A stretch of DNA of 64,000 nucleotides from Marinibium conchae (GTDB lineage: Bacteria; Pseudomonadota; Gammaproteobacteria; Enterobacterales; Alteromonadaceae). Positions 1 to 10,003 of the stretch are shown in pieces. A program made the translations under genes and the position numbers. The notes under the pieces are model-generated. The model did no database searches, was not told the DNA's origin, and saw only the letters and a list, made by a program, of their open reading frames with translations. The first letter of the stretch is position 1, and each line of letters begins with the position of its first letter. The stretch covers positions 372,001 through 436,000 of the forward strand of contig NZ_JADNRN010000003.1 in assembly GCF_015595035.1 (NCBI RefSeq). Direction: 5' to 3'.

Positions 1-116
1 TGCATGGGTTAACCACCATAAACGAACAAATGATTATTTTAGTAAACATTCAAAAATTAATTTCTAGCGATGAGCTAGGTCTGTACGACAAGAGCCAAAA
101 AGCGGAGCAAGAGTAA
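1..116 (+). CDS. cheW: CheW, C-terminal end only (partial)
   Basis: The first in-window codon is at position 3; reading on to the TAA at 114-116 gives 37 residues. The segment [16 protein letters not shown] is typical of the C-terminus of CheW, where a final beta strand leads into a helix with an (I/L)xxLxS pattern. CheW is the adaptor that couples chemoreceptors to the kinase CheA. The stop is followed one base later by the start of the chemoreceptor gene, as expected for a chemotaxis operon. The start and most of the gene lie before the window. CheW is favoured over CheV because nothing resembling a receiver domain follows. Confidence 0.8.
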   Translation, partial: HGLTTINEQMIILVNIQKLISSDELGLYDKSQKAEQE

Positions 117-117
117 A

Positions 118-3100
118 ATGAAAATATTAAGTGTGTTTGATAACATCAAACTTCCTATTAAAATGTCAATTATCGCTTTGCTTGCTTTTATTGGCCTTGC
201 GATCCCAACCTATTACTACACCACCCTATCAGTTAGCGGGCAAGCATCCGACGAGATCGAACTGAAAGGGATTACGCCGGCATCAGAGGTTGTGATGCTG
301 AAGAAGTTACTCGCCGAACACCGTGGTATGTCGGCTCGCCTATTCGGTGGCGATAACAGCGTAGCAGACTCTCTGAGATCAAAAGCAAGTGAGGTAGAGC
401 GTCAATTTTCAACCATACGCGCAGATTTAAAAGACGCAGGTGCCGATTCAGGCTTAGAACGTAATTTGGATGACTTAGAATCGACTTGGAAAAACGTTCA
501 ATCCCGCGTTAATAATCGCCAATACAACAAAGCCCAGTCTTTTGCCGAGCATTCTTCTTTAATGTCTGATGCAGACGGTGTTATTTCAAATATCCTGAAA
601 TTCTTTTTACTTAGCTACGATCCTTCGGCGGCAAGTTACCATGTAATTATTGCTAATTTCGAGAATTTACCGCGCTTAGCCGATGCACTTGGCAAAGTTC
701 GTGGCTCTGCTTCTGGCGTATTGGCAGCAGGCGCGATAACGCAAGCTGAAGTAGGTGTTATTCGCGGGTTCGTGAATACCATCAATGCCCCGTCAAGAGA
801 CTTTGATTACAACATGCTGTCGGGCTCTGACGCTGATGAGCGTTTGAATAAACTACGATCAACTAGCGCAACGATTAAAAGTAGCGTTGACAACTTAATC
901 CAAGTAGCCGAACGCGAAGTGCTAGTGGGCGGCGAACTCAGCTACTCTCCAGCTCGCTTTTTTGATGAATATTCAAGTGCCATCAACCAACTATATGAGC
1001 TGCATGAAGAAAGTATCGTTTTATTGAGGACCATCATAGAGGAGCGTGTCGACAATACTGTTGCCGAGCGCAGAACAACGCTGTTCACCATCGGCATTCT
1101 GTTTATCATTAGCTTATTTATCGGCTTCGTGATAATTCGCTCAGTAAATACCTCGGCGAGTAAACTGATTAGCTCATTCGCGAAAATTTCTCAGAATGAC
1201 TACGACATTGAATTTACGACTAGCCGCAAAGATGAGATGGGTATACTCGAGCGCGAGCTGGCTGAATTAACAGAAAAGCTTAAAGAAGCTGCTATCGTTG
1301 CGATTGAAGCCTCAAAAGTCAAACAAGCTCTCGACAGCAGCTCGATGTGTTTTATGATGTCAAACGCTGATCGTGAAATCGTTTATATGAATGAAGCGGT
1401 TAAGAAATTAATGGAAGAGAGTGAAGCCGAAATTCGCAAAGAACTCCCACAATTTAATGCGTCAACGCTCATTGGCACTCGTATTGATAGTTTCCATCAT
1501 AACCCTAAACATCAGCATGCGGTTCTCGACCAATTAACGGGTACACACGAAGCGCGCTTGGACCTAGGCGGCAAATCATTCAAGCTCAATATCAACCCAA
1601 TCAAAGATGAAAAAGGTAACGACCTTGGTAACTCTGTTGAATGGCTAGACATGACCGAGATTTATGAAGAAGAGCGCAGAGTAGCACGTATTCTTGAAGC
1701 TCTTGATTCATCGTCAACGAATATTATGATTGCCGACGCCAACCGCGATATCATTTACATGAACCGTTCGCAGGTAGTGATGATGAAAGAAGCTGAATCA
1801 GACCTTCGCAAAGTGCTTCCGCATTTTGATGCCAGTGACATTATTGGCAACAGTATGGACCGCTTCCACAAAGATCCTTCACATCAACGCGGTTTACTCG
1901 ACAGACTCACCGAAGCACATACATCAGAAATCACGGTGGGTGCGCGTCACTTCCGCCTAACAGCCAACCCGATCATGTCGAAAGATAACGAGCGTATTGG
2001 CACCGTAGTGGAGTGGTTAGATAGAACCAAAGAGATTAGAGCAGAACAAGAAATCGCACAAATGGTTAGTGCTAGTTTAGCTGGTGACTTTACGCGAAGA
2101 ATTGAGGAAAGCGATAAAGAAGGTTTCTTATTGACCATGTCGCAAGGTTTGAACGAGCTAGTGAAAACCACCGAGGCGGGTCTGAATGAAGTGAGCAATG
2201 TCCTCTTGGCGATATCTGAAGGTGATTTAACCAAACGCATAACGTCGGACTATCAGGGTACCTTTAACGACCTGAAAAATTACAGTAACACTACTAGCTC
2301 AAACCTAGCTGATGTTATTAGTAAAATCCGAGAAGCATCAGAAACCATTAACAATGCCTCTTCTGAAATCGCACAGGGCAACTCTGATCTCTCCACTCGT
2401 ACCGAGCAGCAAGCTTCTAGCTTAGAAGAAACTGCCTCGAGCATGGAAGAGATCACCAGTACCGTTCGCTTGAATGCAGAGAATGCCAATCAAGCTAATG
2501 GACTTGCCTCACAAGCAGCGCAGGTTGCAGGCAGTGGTGGCGACTTGATACAAGAAGTGGTGATGACCATGGCCTCTATTAACGAGTCATCGCAGAAAAT
2601 TTCCGACATCATTGGTGTTATCGATGGCATTGCCTTCCAAACCAATATACTCGCACTTAACGCCGCGGTTGAGGCTGCTAGAGCAGGCGAGCAAGGTCGA
2701 GGTTTTGCCGTAGTTGCATCGGAAGTAAGAACACTTGCACAGCGCTCTGCTAATGCTGCGAAAGACATCAAAGACCTGATCTCAGACTCGGTCGCAAAAG
2801 TTGAGAACGGCAATCAATTAGTTAACCAGTCGGGCGATACAATGAAAGAAATCGTGGTGTCAATTCAGCGCGTCAACGACATTATGAGTGAAATTGCCGC
2901 TGCATCTGCCGAGCAAGCGAGTGGTATTGATGAAGTAAGCAAAGCCGTCACCCAGATGGACGAGATGACCCAGCAAAATGCTGCCTTAGTTGAGGAAGCC
3001 GCAGCCGCCGCTGAAAGCATGCGCACACAGGCCGGCGACTTGACCGACCGTGTAGGCACATTCAAGCTTAACGAAGAAGACGTAAGCTCTAATAGAGCAA

Positions 3101-3279
3101 TAGGGCACCAAAGCGGATCAGCGAAGGCCAGCACAGCGGCACCATCCCGGTCAACAGCCGACCCATTATCGCGTCAGTTCGAAGAGCTACCGTCGGTAAT
3201 GAGCACCGCAGAATCGCGTGAAGCCAGTCGTAAGGTGATACCCACAAAGTCGGAAGATGATGAATGGGAAAGCTTTTAA
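118..3279 (+). CDS. Methyl-accepting chemotaxis protein with two tandem PAS domains
   Basis: An inner-membrane chemoreceptor of 1053 residues. A first membrane segment (about 15-35) is followed by a helical periplasmic region (36-320), a second membrane segment (321-342) and a HAMP region (343-392). Two very similar PAS domains follow (404-513 and 527-637), each with an ALDSSS start, a YMN motif and an EWLDxT end. A second HAMP-like stretch and a long methyl-accepting coiled coil come next; its hairpin holds the conserved [20 protein letters not shown] core near residue 850. The protein ends in EWESF, which fits the xWxxF pentapeptide that tethers CheR and CheB to high-abundance receptors. 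It starts one base after cheW and is followed by cheR after 3 bases, so co-transcription is likely. The ligand is unknown. Confidence 0.95.
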   Translation: MKILSVFDNIKLPIKMSIIALLAFIGLAIPTYYYTTLSVSGQASDEIELKGITPASEVVMLKKLLAEHRGMSARLFGGDNSVADSLRSKASEVERQFSTIRADLKDAGADSGLERNLDDLESTWKNVQSRVNNRQYNKAQSFAEHSSLMSDADGVISNILKFFLLSYDPSAASYHVIIANFENLPRLADALGKVRGSASGVLAAGAITQAEVGVIRGFVNTINAPSRDFDYNMLSGSDADERLNKLRSTSATIKSSVDNLIQVAEREVLVGGELSYSPARFFDEYSSAINQLYELHEESIVLLRTIIEERVDNTVAERRTTLFTIGILFIISLFIGFVIIRSVNTSASKLISSFAKISQNDYDIEFTTSRKDEMGILERELAELTEKLKEAAIVAIEASKVKQALDSSSMCFMMSNADREIVYMNEAVKKLMEESEAEIRKELPQFNASTLIGTRIDSFHHNPKHQHAVLDQLTGTHEARLDLGGKSFKLNINPIKDEKGNDLGNSVEWLDMTEIYEEERRVARILEALDSSSTNIMIADANRDIIYMNRSQVVMMKEAESDLRKVLPHFDASDIIGNSMDRFHKDPSHQRGLLDRLTEAHTSEITVGARHFRLTANPIMSKDNERIGTVVEWLDRTKEIRAEQEIAQMVSASLAGDFTRRIEESDKEGFLLTMSQGLNELVKTTEAGLNEVSNVLLAISEGDLTKRITSDYQGTFNDLKNYSNTTSSNLADVISKIREASETINNASSEIAQGNSDLSTRTEQQASSLEETASSMEEITSTVRLNAENANQANGLASQAAQVAGSGGDLIQEVVMTMASINESSQKISDIIGVIDGIAFQTNILALNAAVEAARAGEQGRGFAVVASEVRTLAQRSANAAKDIKDLISDSVAKVENGNQLVNQSGDTMKEIVVSIQRVNDIMSEIAAASAEQASGIDEVSKAVTQMDEMTQQNAALVEEAAAAAESMRTQAGDLTDRVGTFKLNEEDVSSNRAIGHQSGSAKASTAAPSRSTADPLSRQFEELPSVMSTAESREASRKVIPTKSEDDEWESF

Positions 3280-3282
3280 GTC

Positions 3283-4107
3283 ATGGTTGTAAGCCCTGCA
3301 AAAAAGGAGTTCACTTACAGCACTGCTGATTTTGAAGCCGTGCGTAAGAAACTCAAAAAGCTCACGGGGATTAACCTTGCTGATAGTAAAGACAGCATGG
3401 TCTATTCTCGTTTAGCACGACGCATACGCGTATTAAAATTGGGTTCTTTTTTGCAGTATTTAACCTACCTCGACAACAATGCTCCAGAGCAAGAAGAGTT
3501 TGTTAACGCGCTTACAACTAACCTCACCTCCTTCTTCAGAGAAAGTCATCATTTTGATGCACTTGAGGCGCATTTAAAGAAAAACCCAAAGGCGACGAAA
3601 ATTTGGTGTGCCGCCAGTTCAACCGGTGAAGAGCCCTACTCTATTGCCATGACTGCGGTAAAAGCCTTCGGTAAATTCAGTTGCCCTGTGCAAATTATTG
3701 CCTCCGACATCGACAGCAAAGTGCTTCAAACAGCTAGAGAAGGTATGTATCGCAGCGATCAAATTCGCGATCTGCCGATTGAAATGAAACGACAGTTTTT
3801 TCACCGAGGCACCGGTAATCATGATGGAAAAGTACGGGTAGTAAAAGAACTACGAGAACTCGTGCAGTTTCAGAAGTTAAATCTAATGGACGATAGTTAC
3901 GCCATTCCGAAAAATATCGATATTGTGTTTTGTCGTAACGTCATGATTTATTTCGATAAACCGACTCAGTTGGATATTTTACAAAAAATTGTAAAACACA
4001 TGGCTCACGATAGTTTGTATATTGCCGGCCATTCGGAAAATTTCGGCCATGTTAGCCAGGTACTTACGCCCCTCGGTAAGACCATATACAAACCGAAGCG
4101 GGGATAA
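3283..4107 (+). CDS. cheR: Chemotaxis protein methyltransferase CheR
   Basis: A cytoplasmic SAM-dependent methyltransferase of 274 residues that methylates glutamates on the receptor coiled coil during adaptation. The N-terminal helical CheR domain (about 10-75) includes LTTNLTSFFRE, a hallmark of the family. The catalytic Rossmann domain follows, with WCAASSTGEEPYSIAM as the SAM-binding loop, an IIASDID acidic strand and IVFCRNVMIYF near the end. The ATG lies 3 bases after the receptor stop, and cheD begins 2 bases after its own stop, so it sits inside a tight operon. The length is normal for the family. Confidence 0.97.
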   Translation: MVVSPAKKEFTYSTADFEAVRKKLKKLTGINLADSKDSMVYSRLARRIRVLKLGSFLQYLTYLDNNAPEQEEFVNALTTNLTSFFRESHHFDALEAHLKKNPKATKIWCAASSTGEEPYSIAMTAVKAFGKFSCPVQIIASDIDSKVLQTAREGMYRSDQIRDLPIEMKRQFFHRGTGNHDGKVRVVKELRELVQFQKLNLMDDSYAIPKNIDIVFCRNVMIYFDKPTQLDILQKIVKHMAHDSLYIAGHSENFGHVSQVLTPLGKTIYKPKRG

Positions 4108-4109
4108 CA

Positions 4110-4724
4110 TTGAATATTTTTGACAATGAACATCTAGCCCCGAATCGCTATTTTGATCGCAATTTCAACACAGATGCGGTAAAAATTCTTCCCGGCGAGT
4201 ACTTCGCTACTAGCGAAAAAACCATGATCGTGACCGTTCTAGGCTCTTGTGTGTCTGCTTGTATTCGAGATCCAATCACCCAAATTGCTGGCATGAATCA
4301 CTTTTTATTACCTGCCAATGTCGACGAAGATAACTTCGTTTCGGAGTCGGCTCGATATGGCGTGTATGCCATGGAAATTTTAATTAACCACATGCTCAAA
4401 TTAGGCGCAAATCGAAACCGATTAGAAGCCAAAATATTTGGTGGCGCTAACGTGTTAAGAGGCTTCTCAGCGGCAAACAGCGTAGGCGAAAAAAACGCCT
4501 TGTTTGTGAAAGAGTACTTAGAGGCTGAAAAAATTAGGGTCACGGCAACCGATTTACTCGGAGAGTTCCCTCGTAAGCTCTATCTCTTCCCTGAAACCGG
4601 TGAAGTGAAAGTACGTAAACTTAAATCCATGCACAACACCACCATCATTGATCGCGAGAGCGAGTACAAGGTTAAAATTAAACAGAGCGGGTCTACTAGG
4701 GGCGGTGATGTTGATTTGTTCTAA
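4110..4724 (+). CDS. cheD: Chemoreceptor glutamine deamidase CheD
   Basis: CheD hydrolyses specific receptor glutamines to glutamate, creating methylation sites. The 204-residue protein shows the LGSCVSACIRDP motif with the nucleophile Cys47, followed by the catalytic His64 in GMNHFLLP. The FGGANVLRGF segment is also family-typical. A TTG start is used, 2 bases after the cheR stop; the first in-frame alternatives would cut into the conserved N-terminal region. It lies between cheR and cheB, as in many proteobacterial adaptation operons. Confidence 0.96.
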   Translation: MNIFDNEHLAPNRYFDRNFNTDAVKILPGEYFATSEKTMIVTVLGSCVSACIRDPITQIAGMNHFLLPANVDEDNFVSESARYGVYAMEILINHMLKLGANRNRLEAKIFGGANVLRGFSAANSVGEKNALFVKEYLEAEKIRVTATDLLGEFPRKLYLFPETGEVKVRKLKSMHNTTIIDRESEYKVKIKQSGSTRGGDVDLF

Positions 4725-4793
4725 CACCAGATATGATGGAAACGCGTTATGCGGTTTTATAATGTTGACGCCAAGTTTAGGGGTGTGTAAACC

Positions 4794-5843
4794 GTGACTA
4801 TCAAAGTTCTCGTTGTAGATGACTCAGCGCTAATACGCAGTTTACTTGGTGAGATTATTCATCAAGCGCCCGACATGGTAATGGTGGGCGCCGCACCTGA
4901 TGCTTTCATGGCAAAAGACATGGTTACCGAGCTCAAACCTGATGTGATCACGCTTGATATCGAAATGCCCAAAGTTGATGGACTGACTTTCCTCGACCGC
5001 CTAATGAAAGCGAGGCCAACACCTGTTTTAATGATCTCCACTCTTACGGAAAAGGGTGCAGACGCAACTATAAAATCGCTTGAACTTGGCGCTATCGATT
5101 TCATTGCTAAACCTAAAATTGATGTCGCACGCGGTTTAAATAACTATCAACAAGAAATTCTCGACAAAATTAGGGTGGCCGCAAAGTCGAAACCTCGACC
5201 GCGCCCAAATATCAGTAAAACCACCACCAGTATTCCAATTCGCTATCAAGGTACGGAGACGGTAGTAGGAATAGGTGCATCAACTGGTGGTACAGAGGCT
5301 ATTCGTGAAGTATTACAACAGCTATCACCAGCCTTCCCCGCAACGATAGTAACGCAGCATATGCCACCGGCATTTACGAAGTCTTTTGCGACTCGCTTAA
5401 ATTCCTTATGTGCAATTACGGTGAAAGAAGCAGAGGACGGAGAGCGTATATTGCCTGGTAATGCTTATATCGCGCCGGGTGACAAACACCTGCAGTTACG
5501 CCGCCACGGCGCAGATTATAGAATTAAGCTCGACGATGGTCCTTTAGTTAGCGGCCATAAGCCAGCGGTCGACGTCATGTTTAAATCACTTGCAGAAACC
5601 GTAGGTAAAAATGCAGTAGCCACGATTCTCACTGGTATGGGTAAAGATGGCGCAAAGGGCTTGGTTCAATTGCGCGAAGCGGGGGCAATTACCATGGCTC
5701 AGGATGAGGCAACTTGTGTGGTTTATGGCATGCCCAAAGCAGCAGTTGAGATGGGTGGCACCGAGCACGTCTTTCCACTCGGTAAAATGGGCAAAGCCTT
5801 GACTAAAGCAGTTGAGAAAAAAGGCGGCGGTACTCGGCTATAA
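4794..5843 (+). CDS. cheB: Protein-glutamate methylesterase/response regulator CheB
   Basis: CheB removes methyl groups from receptors and is activated by phosphorylation from CheA. Residues 1-120 are a receiver domain with acidic DD at 9-10, phosphoacceptor Asp55 in TLDIEMP and Lys in AKP. A basic, proline-rich linker (131-148) leads to the esterase domain, with the catalytic Ser163 in GIGASTGGTEA, His189 in TQHMP and the late Asp in LTGMGKDGAKG. The start is GTG, 69 bases after cheD. The 3' end overlaps the convergent diguanylate cyclase gene by 6 bases. Confidence 0.97.
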   Translation: MTIKVLVVDDSALIRSLLGEIIHQAPDMVMVGAAPDAFMAKDMVTELKPDVITLDIEMPKVDGLTFLDRLMKARPTPVLMISTLTEKGADATIKSLELGAIDFIAKPKIDVARGLNNYQQEILDKIRVAAKSKPRPRPNISKTTTSIPIRYQGTETVVGIGASTGGTEAIREVLQQLSPAFPATIVTQHMPPAFTKSFATRLNSLCAITVKEAEDGERILPGNAYIAPGDKHLQLRRHGADYRIKLDDGPLVSGHKPAVDVMFKSLAETVGKNAVATILTGMGKDGAKGLVQLREAGAITMAQDEATCVVYGMPKAAVEMGGTEHVFPLGKMGKALTKAVEKKGGGTRL

Positions 5844-7475
5844 GGCCTTTTCCTCATATATTGTCACGGTATTTCGGCCGGCTTCTTTAGATAGATACAA
5901 AGCTTGATCAGCTTGATTTACTGCATGGGGCAAACTCATGTTGTTCCCGAGGTCAATAAGCCCAGCACTAAAAGTACAGCGAAACTTTTGCGATTTCGCC
6001 TCAAATTCAATGAGCTCGAAAGCTTCTCGTATATGGTTGAGTTTTGCAGCGGCATCCTCAGTGGTAGAACCCACAAACACCAATAGAAACTCTTCACCAC
6101 CATAGCGACCGATGTAATCGGTAGTGCGCAGACTGCGCTTTAATAGCTGCCCAAGCCCGCTTAATACTTTATCTCCCGCGGCATGGCCGAAGGTATCGTT
6201 TACTGCTTTGAAATGATCGAGGTCGAGCATAGCCAAGCTTACCGGGCTCTTTTGGCGCTGACTTAAGCGATAGCTATTCATCGCAGCTTCCATTATCTCG
6301 CCATGATTCAACACTCCGGTAAGCGTGTCTTTAGAGACAAAATCTTTTACCGCCAACGCTCTGCTCAAACGTGTGAGTAGCTGTTTCACCACTAAACCAG
6401 GTGGTGTGCTTTTCGCAATCACATCATCGGCGCCACTATTTAGGGCAGCCAACTTGGTTTCAAGTTGCTCGTCTGCGGTCAAAAATACAATTGGGGTAAA
6501 ATCATATTCTTTTTGCTGGCGAATAAGCTTCGCCACCTCAAGACCGTTCACATCCGGCATGTTCATATCAAGTAAAAAGAGGTCCGGATAAAAGTCGTCG
6601 AGGTTATCAAACATGTGCTCTACCGAAGACGAGAAATAGACTTCGCACTCGGCCTCTTCGAGTAAAGTCTGATAAAACTCACCCATTGATTGGTTGTCGT
6701 CGATGAAAAGAACACGGTATGCCCTCGTTTTTTGTAGATGAAGTACCCGATTGATTTTCTCAATAATACCCAGTATTGCCATCGGTTTTACAATGAAGTC
6801 AACAACGCCGGCCCTCACCGCAGCTAGGCGCGTTTCCAGAGAAAATTGGCCAGAATATGATACAACCTTTATGCCACGCTGAGTGAGCTGCTTCGCGTAG
6901 TCAAACACCTGCTCCATGGTAATTTCCGGCATGGTGATGTCTAACATGACCAGATCAGGCTGCATGTCTAAGTCGCTAATAGCGGCCTTAAATACTTTTA
7001 TACTCTCATAGTAATCCACTTGAAAATTGAATTCTTCGATCAGTGAAGCAATCGCCATACTGGCACTTTTGTCGTCGTCAATAATGGCGATTGAGGGCTT
7101 ACGTGATTGCTTTGCGGCACTCTTGTTAGCGTCTAATGATGTAAGAAGTTCAAAAGGATTATCGTTTTCTATTAGAAGAGGATTAGGGTCTTTGTTAGCA
7201 TCAGAAATGAGTCGATTCATTAGGGCATCGATGCCAACTATTGACTCTTTTATCGTTAGCTTTTCGGCTTTAGCATCTTCACAGGCTTTATTGATATCTT
7301 GCAAAATAGATTGCAACTCAAACAAAGCAAAGGTTGCCACTGACTGCGCCATAGCATTAATGTTGTAGCGAAATGGTTCAAGTAAGGCCAAACTTTTTTG
7401 CTTGCGAGCGTCGGCCCACAAAGACACCAATATTTTGAGTTTGGTTTTAAATTTAGCATCGAAGTTAGTTGGCAA
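5838..7475 (-). CDS. Response regulator with two receivers and a GGDEF domain
   Basis: A cytoplasmic protein of 545 residues predicted to make c-di-GMP on phosphorylation. Residues 1-95 are helical and resemble an Hpt domain, but the position where the phosphoacceptor His is expected reads Asn (YNINAMAQSV), so it is probably a non-phosphorylated relic. Receiver 1 (127-245) has Asp179 and Lys in VKP; receiver 2 (253-370) has Asp303 and Lys in AKS. The GGDEF domain (383-540) has an intact GGEEF at 459-463 and an RTTD inhibitory site five residues before it. The architecture is PleD-like. The start is TTG with a GGAG about 12 bases upstream. It converges on cheB and diverges from the H-NOX gene. 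Confidence 0.9.
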   Translation of the reverse strand: MPTNFDAKFKTKLKILVSLWADARKQKSLALLEPFRYNINAMAQSVATFALFELQSILQDINKACEDAKAEKLTIKESIVGIDALMNRLISDANKDPNPLLIENDNPFELLTSLDANKSAAKQSRKPSIAIIDDDKSASMAIASLIEEFNFQVDYYESIKVFKAAISDLDMQPDLVMLDITMPEITMEQVFDYAKQLTQRGIKVVSYSGQFSLETRLAAVRAGVVDFIVKPMAILGIIEKINRVLHLQKTRAYRVLFIDDNQSMGEFYQTLLEEAECEVYFSSSVEHMFDNLDDFYPDLFLLDMNMPDVNGLEVAKLIRQQKEYDFTPIVFLTADEQLETKLAALNSGADDVIAKSTPPGLVVKQLLTRLSRALAVKDFVSKDTLTGVLNHGEIMEAAMNSYRLSQRQKSPVSLAMLDLDHFKAVNDTFGHAAGDKVLSGLGQLLKRSLRTTDYIGRYGGEEFLLVFVGSTTEDAAAKLNHIREAFELIEFEAKSQKFRCTFSAGLIDLGNNMSLPHAVNQADQALYLSKEAGRNTVTIYEEKAL

Positions 7476-7827
7476 ACTGATAGCGACTCTCCACTTCTTA
7501 TCACAACATAAGAACTCGTTACTCTACATTAATGCAAGTTGTCGCATCTTAAAAGCAATAAATGCCTCAACAACACTACTAAAGTTGAATAATAAAGCGA
7601 TAACTTAACTACTAATATATACAAAGGTATCAGATCCGCAACGCAATAACGCTAACTTAGAAAATACGCAGCAAAGAATTTTGCTATTATTTCTGAATGG
7701 GAATTATAGGAAAAAGTATTCAGGCTTTATTAGCACGTACTTTTTGTGGTGTAAGCAATGTTCATTGTTAATATAAATCGTTAATGTAAATTCTATGACC
7801 ATTTTCTTTTGGTCATCTAAGGTAGCT
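7476..7827. other. Divergent intergenic region
   Basis: An AT-rich stretch between the double-receiver cyclase (minus strand) and the H-NOX gene (plus strand). It must hold the promoters of both units. No convincing sigma-70 box pair, operator palindrome or small gene was recognised. An AAGG ribosome binding site lies 5 bases before the H-NOX ATG at 7828. Confidence 0.5.
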
Positions 7828-8385
7828 ATGTTAGGTAAAATTATCACAAGCTTTATCGACTTAATTCATTCCAAGCATGATGAAGCCTTTGTCGATGATT
7901 TAATTAGCTCCCTGCAATTAGACAACGACGGTGCCTACACCGACTTCATAATTTACGATGATGATGACCTATTCAAACTAACCAACGCCTACATCACAAA
8001 AACGGGACGATGCTATAGCGATGTATGGAAGGAGTTTGGTATATATTCTTTCAAAAGTCTTTACGAACAGCATGGTCATATCACCAAAAAGTACACTTCC
8101 TTATTGAGTGTAATGAATAACCTCGATTCGAGCATTCATCCGGCATTAGACCTAATGTACGACGACATTCGCTTTCCTCAGTTTAAGGTCATCGAAAGTA
8201 ATGCTTCCAGCACAACTATTGCTTATTCGTCGCAAAGAAATTTGGTCGATTTTGCCGAGGGTTTAATTCGAGGGTGCGCCTTGTACTTCGATGGCGATAT
8301 ATGCTTGAGTAAACTCGATACCGCGATATTTGATGAGCCATTCAATGCCGTATTTAAAATTGATTTAGACGAGGGCGCCCAATGA
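7828..8385 (+). CDS. H-NOX heme nitric oxide-binding sensor protein
   Basis: A 185-residue cytoplasmic heme sensor. The ATG at 7828 is preferred over one at 7795 because MLGKIITSFIDLI aligns with the usual H-NOX N-terminus and AAGG lies just upstream. From that start the diagnostic residues are the proximal heme ligand His104, Pro117, and the propionate-binding YxSxR motif at Tyr133, Ser135 and Arg137. Each is exactly two places later than His102, Pro115, Tyr131, Ser133 and Arg135 of the Thermoanaerobacter H-NOX. The place corresponding to the distal Tyr140 is Phe142, which suggests NO rather than O2 binding (inference). The stop overlaps the next gene's start as ATGA, so the partner is the coiled-coil/PAS protein. 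Confidence 0.9.
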   Translation: MLGKIITSFIDLIHSKHDEAFVDDLISSLQLDNDGAYTDFIIYDDDDLFKLTNAYITKTGRCYSDVWKEFGIYSFKSLYEQHGHITKKYTSLLSVMNNLDSSIHPALDLMYDDIRFPQFKVIESNASSTTIAYSSQRNLVDFAEGLIRGCALYFDGDICLSKLDTAIFDEPFNAVFKIDLDEGAQ

Positions 8386-9227
8386 GCGAACAAGAGCTAA
8401 AGCAGCAAATAGCCGCGCTTGAACGTGCTCTCGAGCGAGAGCGTAGCGCCAGAAAAAGCGCTGAAGACGTACTTCGCCAAAAAGCCATGGAGGTATTCGA
8501 GGTTACTGAGCGCTTGCAACTGTCGAGTGAGCGTTTGCGCCTATCTTTGTGGGCTAGCAATGAAGTTGTGTGGGAATGGAATGCTCGAGAAAACCTATTT
8601 CGTTTGTATGCTGCTATCACGGAAAGTGAAGTGAAAATTCAAGAGAAAGGCACACTCGAAGACGCAATTAGCACCTTACACCCAGACTATCGCGACTTAT
8701 TTCGTGAAACATGGGAGGCGCATGAGAAGCAAGAAACTGAAAATTTCGTGTTAAAAGCCCTGCGAAAATCATCGTCGAAGAAGGAGTATCGTTGGTCATT
8801 AATGCGCGGCCGAATAACAAAACGAGATGCTTCGGGCAAGGCAAAGCAGTTTATCGGCCTTTTTCGGGATATCCACAATCGGGTATTGCAACAACAAACC
8901 TATCAAACCATCGTTGATGCCTTTTTACAGTCAACCCGACCTGGCTTCATTATTAATCTCAAATCAATGCACGTAGAGTGCAACGACTATTGCTTGAAAA
9001 TGTTAAATCTCGATAGAACAAGTATTAAGCAAGAACAACTTATTTCTCAACTTCCGGTAAATGTAGTGCTTGAGAATATTCAAGCGAACAATCGTAAATT
9101 CGCTGCTGAATTTGAACTTGCTGATGGAACAAAAAAGGCAGGCGGCTTTTATCTTTCTGAAGTACCTGACATGACAATAAACACCCCTTACTGCGTAGTT
9201 TTCTTTAGCGTTGGCCCGAACAAATAG
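8382..9227 (+). CDS. Coiled-coil and PAS domain protein coupled to H-NOX, no output domain
   Basis: A soluble 281-residue protein. Residues 1-50 form a charged coiled coil of the ALxRERxARKxAE type that often precedes PAS domains in sensor kinases. A PAS_3-like domain follows (about 50-168, with VVWEWN at its start, YRWSLMRG in the middle and GLFRDIH at the end), then a weaker PAS-like domain (172-279). There is no histidine kinase, GGDEF, EAL or methyl-accepting region, and no remnant of one after the stop. Translation is coupled to the H-NOX gene by a 4-base overlap. A role as an H-NOX-interacting adaptor is an inference; its target is not evident, though a diguanylate cyclase lies just upstream on the other strand. 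Confidence 0.8.
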   Translation: MSEQELKQQIAALERALERERSARKSAEDVLRQKAMEVFEVTERLQLSSERLRLSLWASNEVVWEWNARENLFRLYAAITESEVKIQEKGTLEDAISTLHPDYRDLFRETWEAHEKQETENFVLKALRKSSSKKEYRWSLMRGRITKRDASGKAKQFIGLFRDIHNRVLQQQTYQTIVDAFLQSTRPGFIINLKSMHVECNDYCLKMLNLDRTSIKQEQLISQLPVNVVLENIQANNRKFAAEFELADGTKKAGGFYLSEVPDMTINTPYCVVFFSVGPNK

Positions 9228-9484
9228 CGATACTTAGTATCATCTTGTATTAACACAGGTTAATCACGCTCACTTACTCTCTTTCCAAACACTTTATTGT
9301 TGGCAATTTCGCTGATTAGACCAGTAAAATGCTGAATCTTTGCATCGATCTGTGTATATTTCACCTATAACGTTAAAAATGAACGTCAAAACAGTGCGCG
9401 CGACTCAAAAAGCTCAAAAATTAGGCGCTAAATTTTGAAATAAGCATGTTAGATGCTCGTTCCCCGATTTTATAAGCATATTCA

Positions 9485-9922
9485 ATGAATATTTTAGTAT
9501 TAAATGGCCCAAATTTAAATTTACTCGGAAAGCGTGAGCCCGAAATCTATGGGCGCGAAAGCCTTGATGAGGTCATGGCTGGTCTAGTTAATTACGCAGC
9601 AGAGTGTGGTGCTGAAATAAGTCACTTTCAGTCGAATGCTGAACATGAGCTGGTTAACAAAATTCAGTCAGTGTTGTTAGACGATTCCGTATATGAAGGC
9701 ATTATCATCAATCCCGCGGCTTTCACTCACAGCAGTATCGCTATTCGAGATGCTTTGCTAGCAAGCGCGCTACCCGTTATTGAAGTGCATTTGTCTAATA
9801 TTCATAAGCGTGAAGCATTCAGACAGCATTCTTTTATATCTGATATTGCATCTGGCGTGATTGTGGGGCTCGGCACTGTCGGTTACCGCTTGGCACTGGA
9901 TGCTCTGCTCGATAAAAAATAA
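9485..9922 (+). CDS. aroQ: 3-dehydroquinate dehydratase, type II
   Basis: Catalyses the third step of the shikimate pathway, removing water from 3-dehydroquinate. The 145-residue length is standard for the dodecameric type II enzyme. The N-terminus has [19 protein letters not shown], with the catalytic Tyr and flexible-loop Arg; [17 protein letters not shown] and [16 protein letters not shown] complete the active site. It lies 81 bases before accB, a common gammaproteobacterial arrangement. Confidence 0.97.
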   Translation: MNILVLNGPNLNLLGKREPEIYGRESLDEVMAGLVNYAAECGAEISHFQSNAEHELVNKIQSVLLDDSVYEGIIINPAAFTHSSIAIRDALLASALPVIEVHLSNIHKREAFRQHSFISDIASGVIVGLGTVGYRLALDALLDKK

Positions 9923-10003
9923 ACCAATTCAATGCCAAGAGCTCAACCTGCTCTTAGCCAGAAACAATGATACTTACAAATCAAATAAAAAAAGAGACGA
10001 CAA

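Noticed and set aside
2490-2813. Minus-strand open frames within the chemoreceptor gene
   Set aside because: Ala/Ser-rich translations opposite the repetitive methyl-accepting coiled coil; no start signal or homology.
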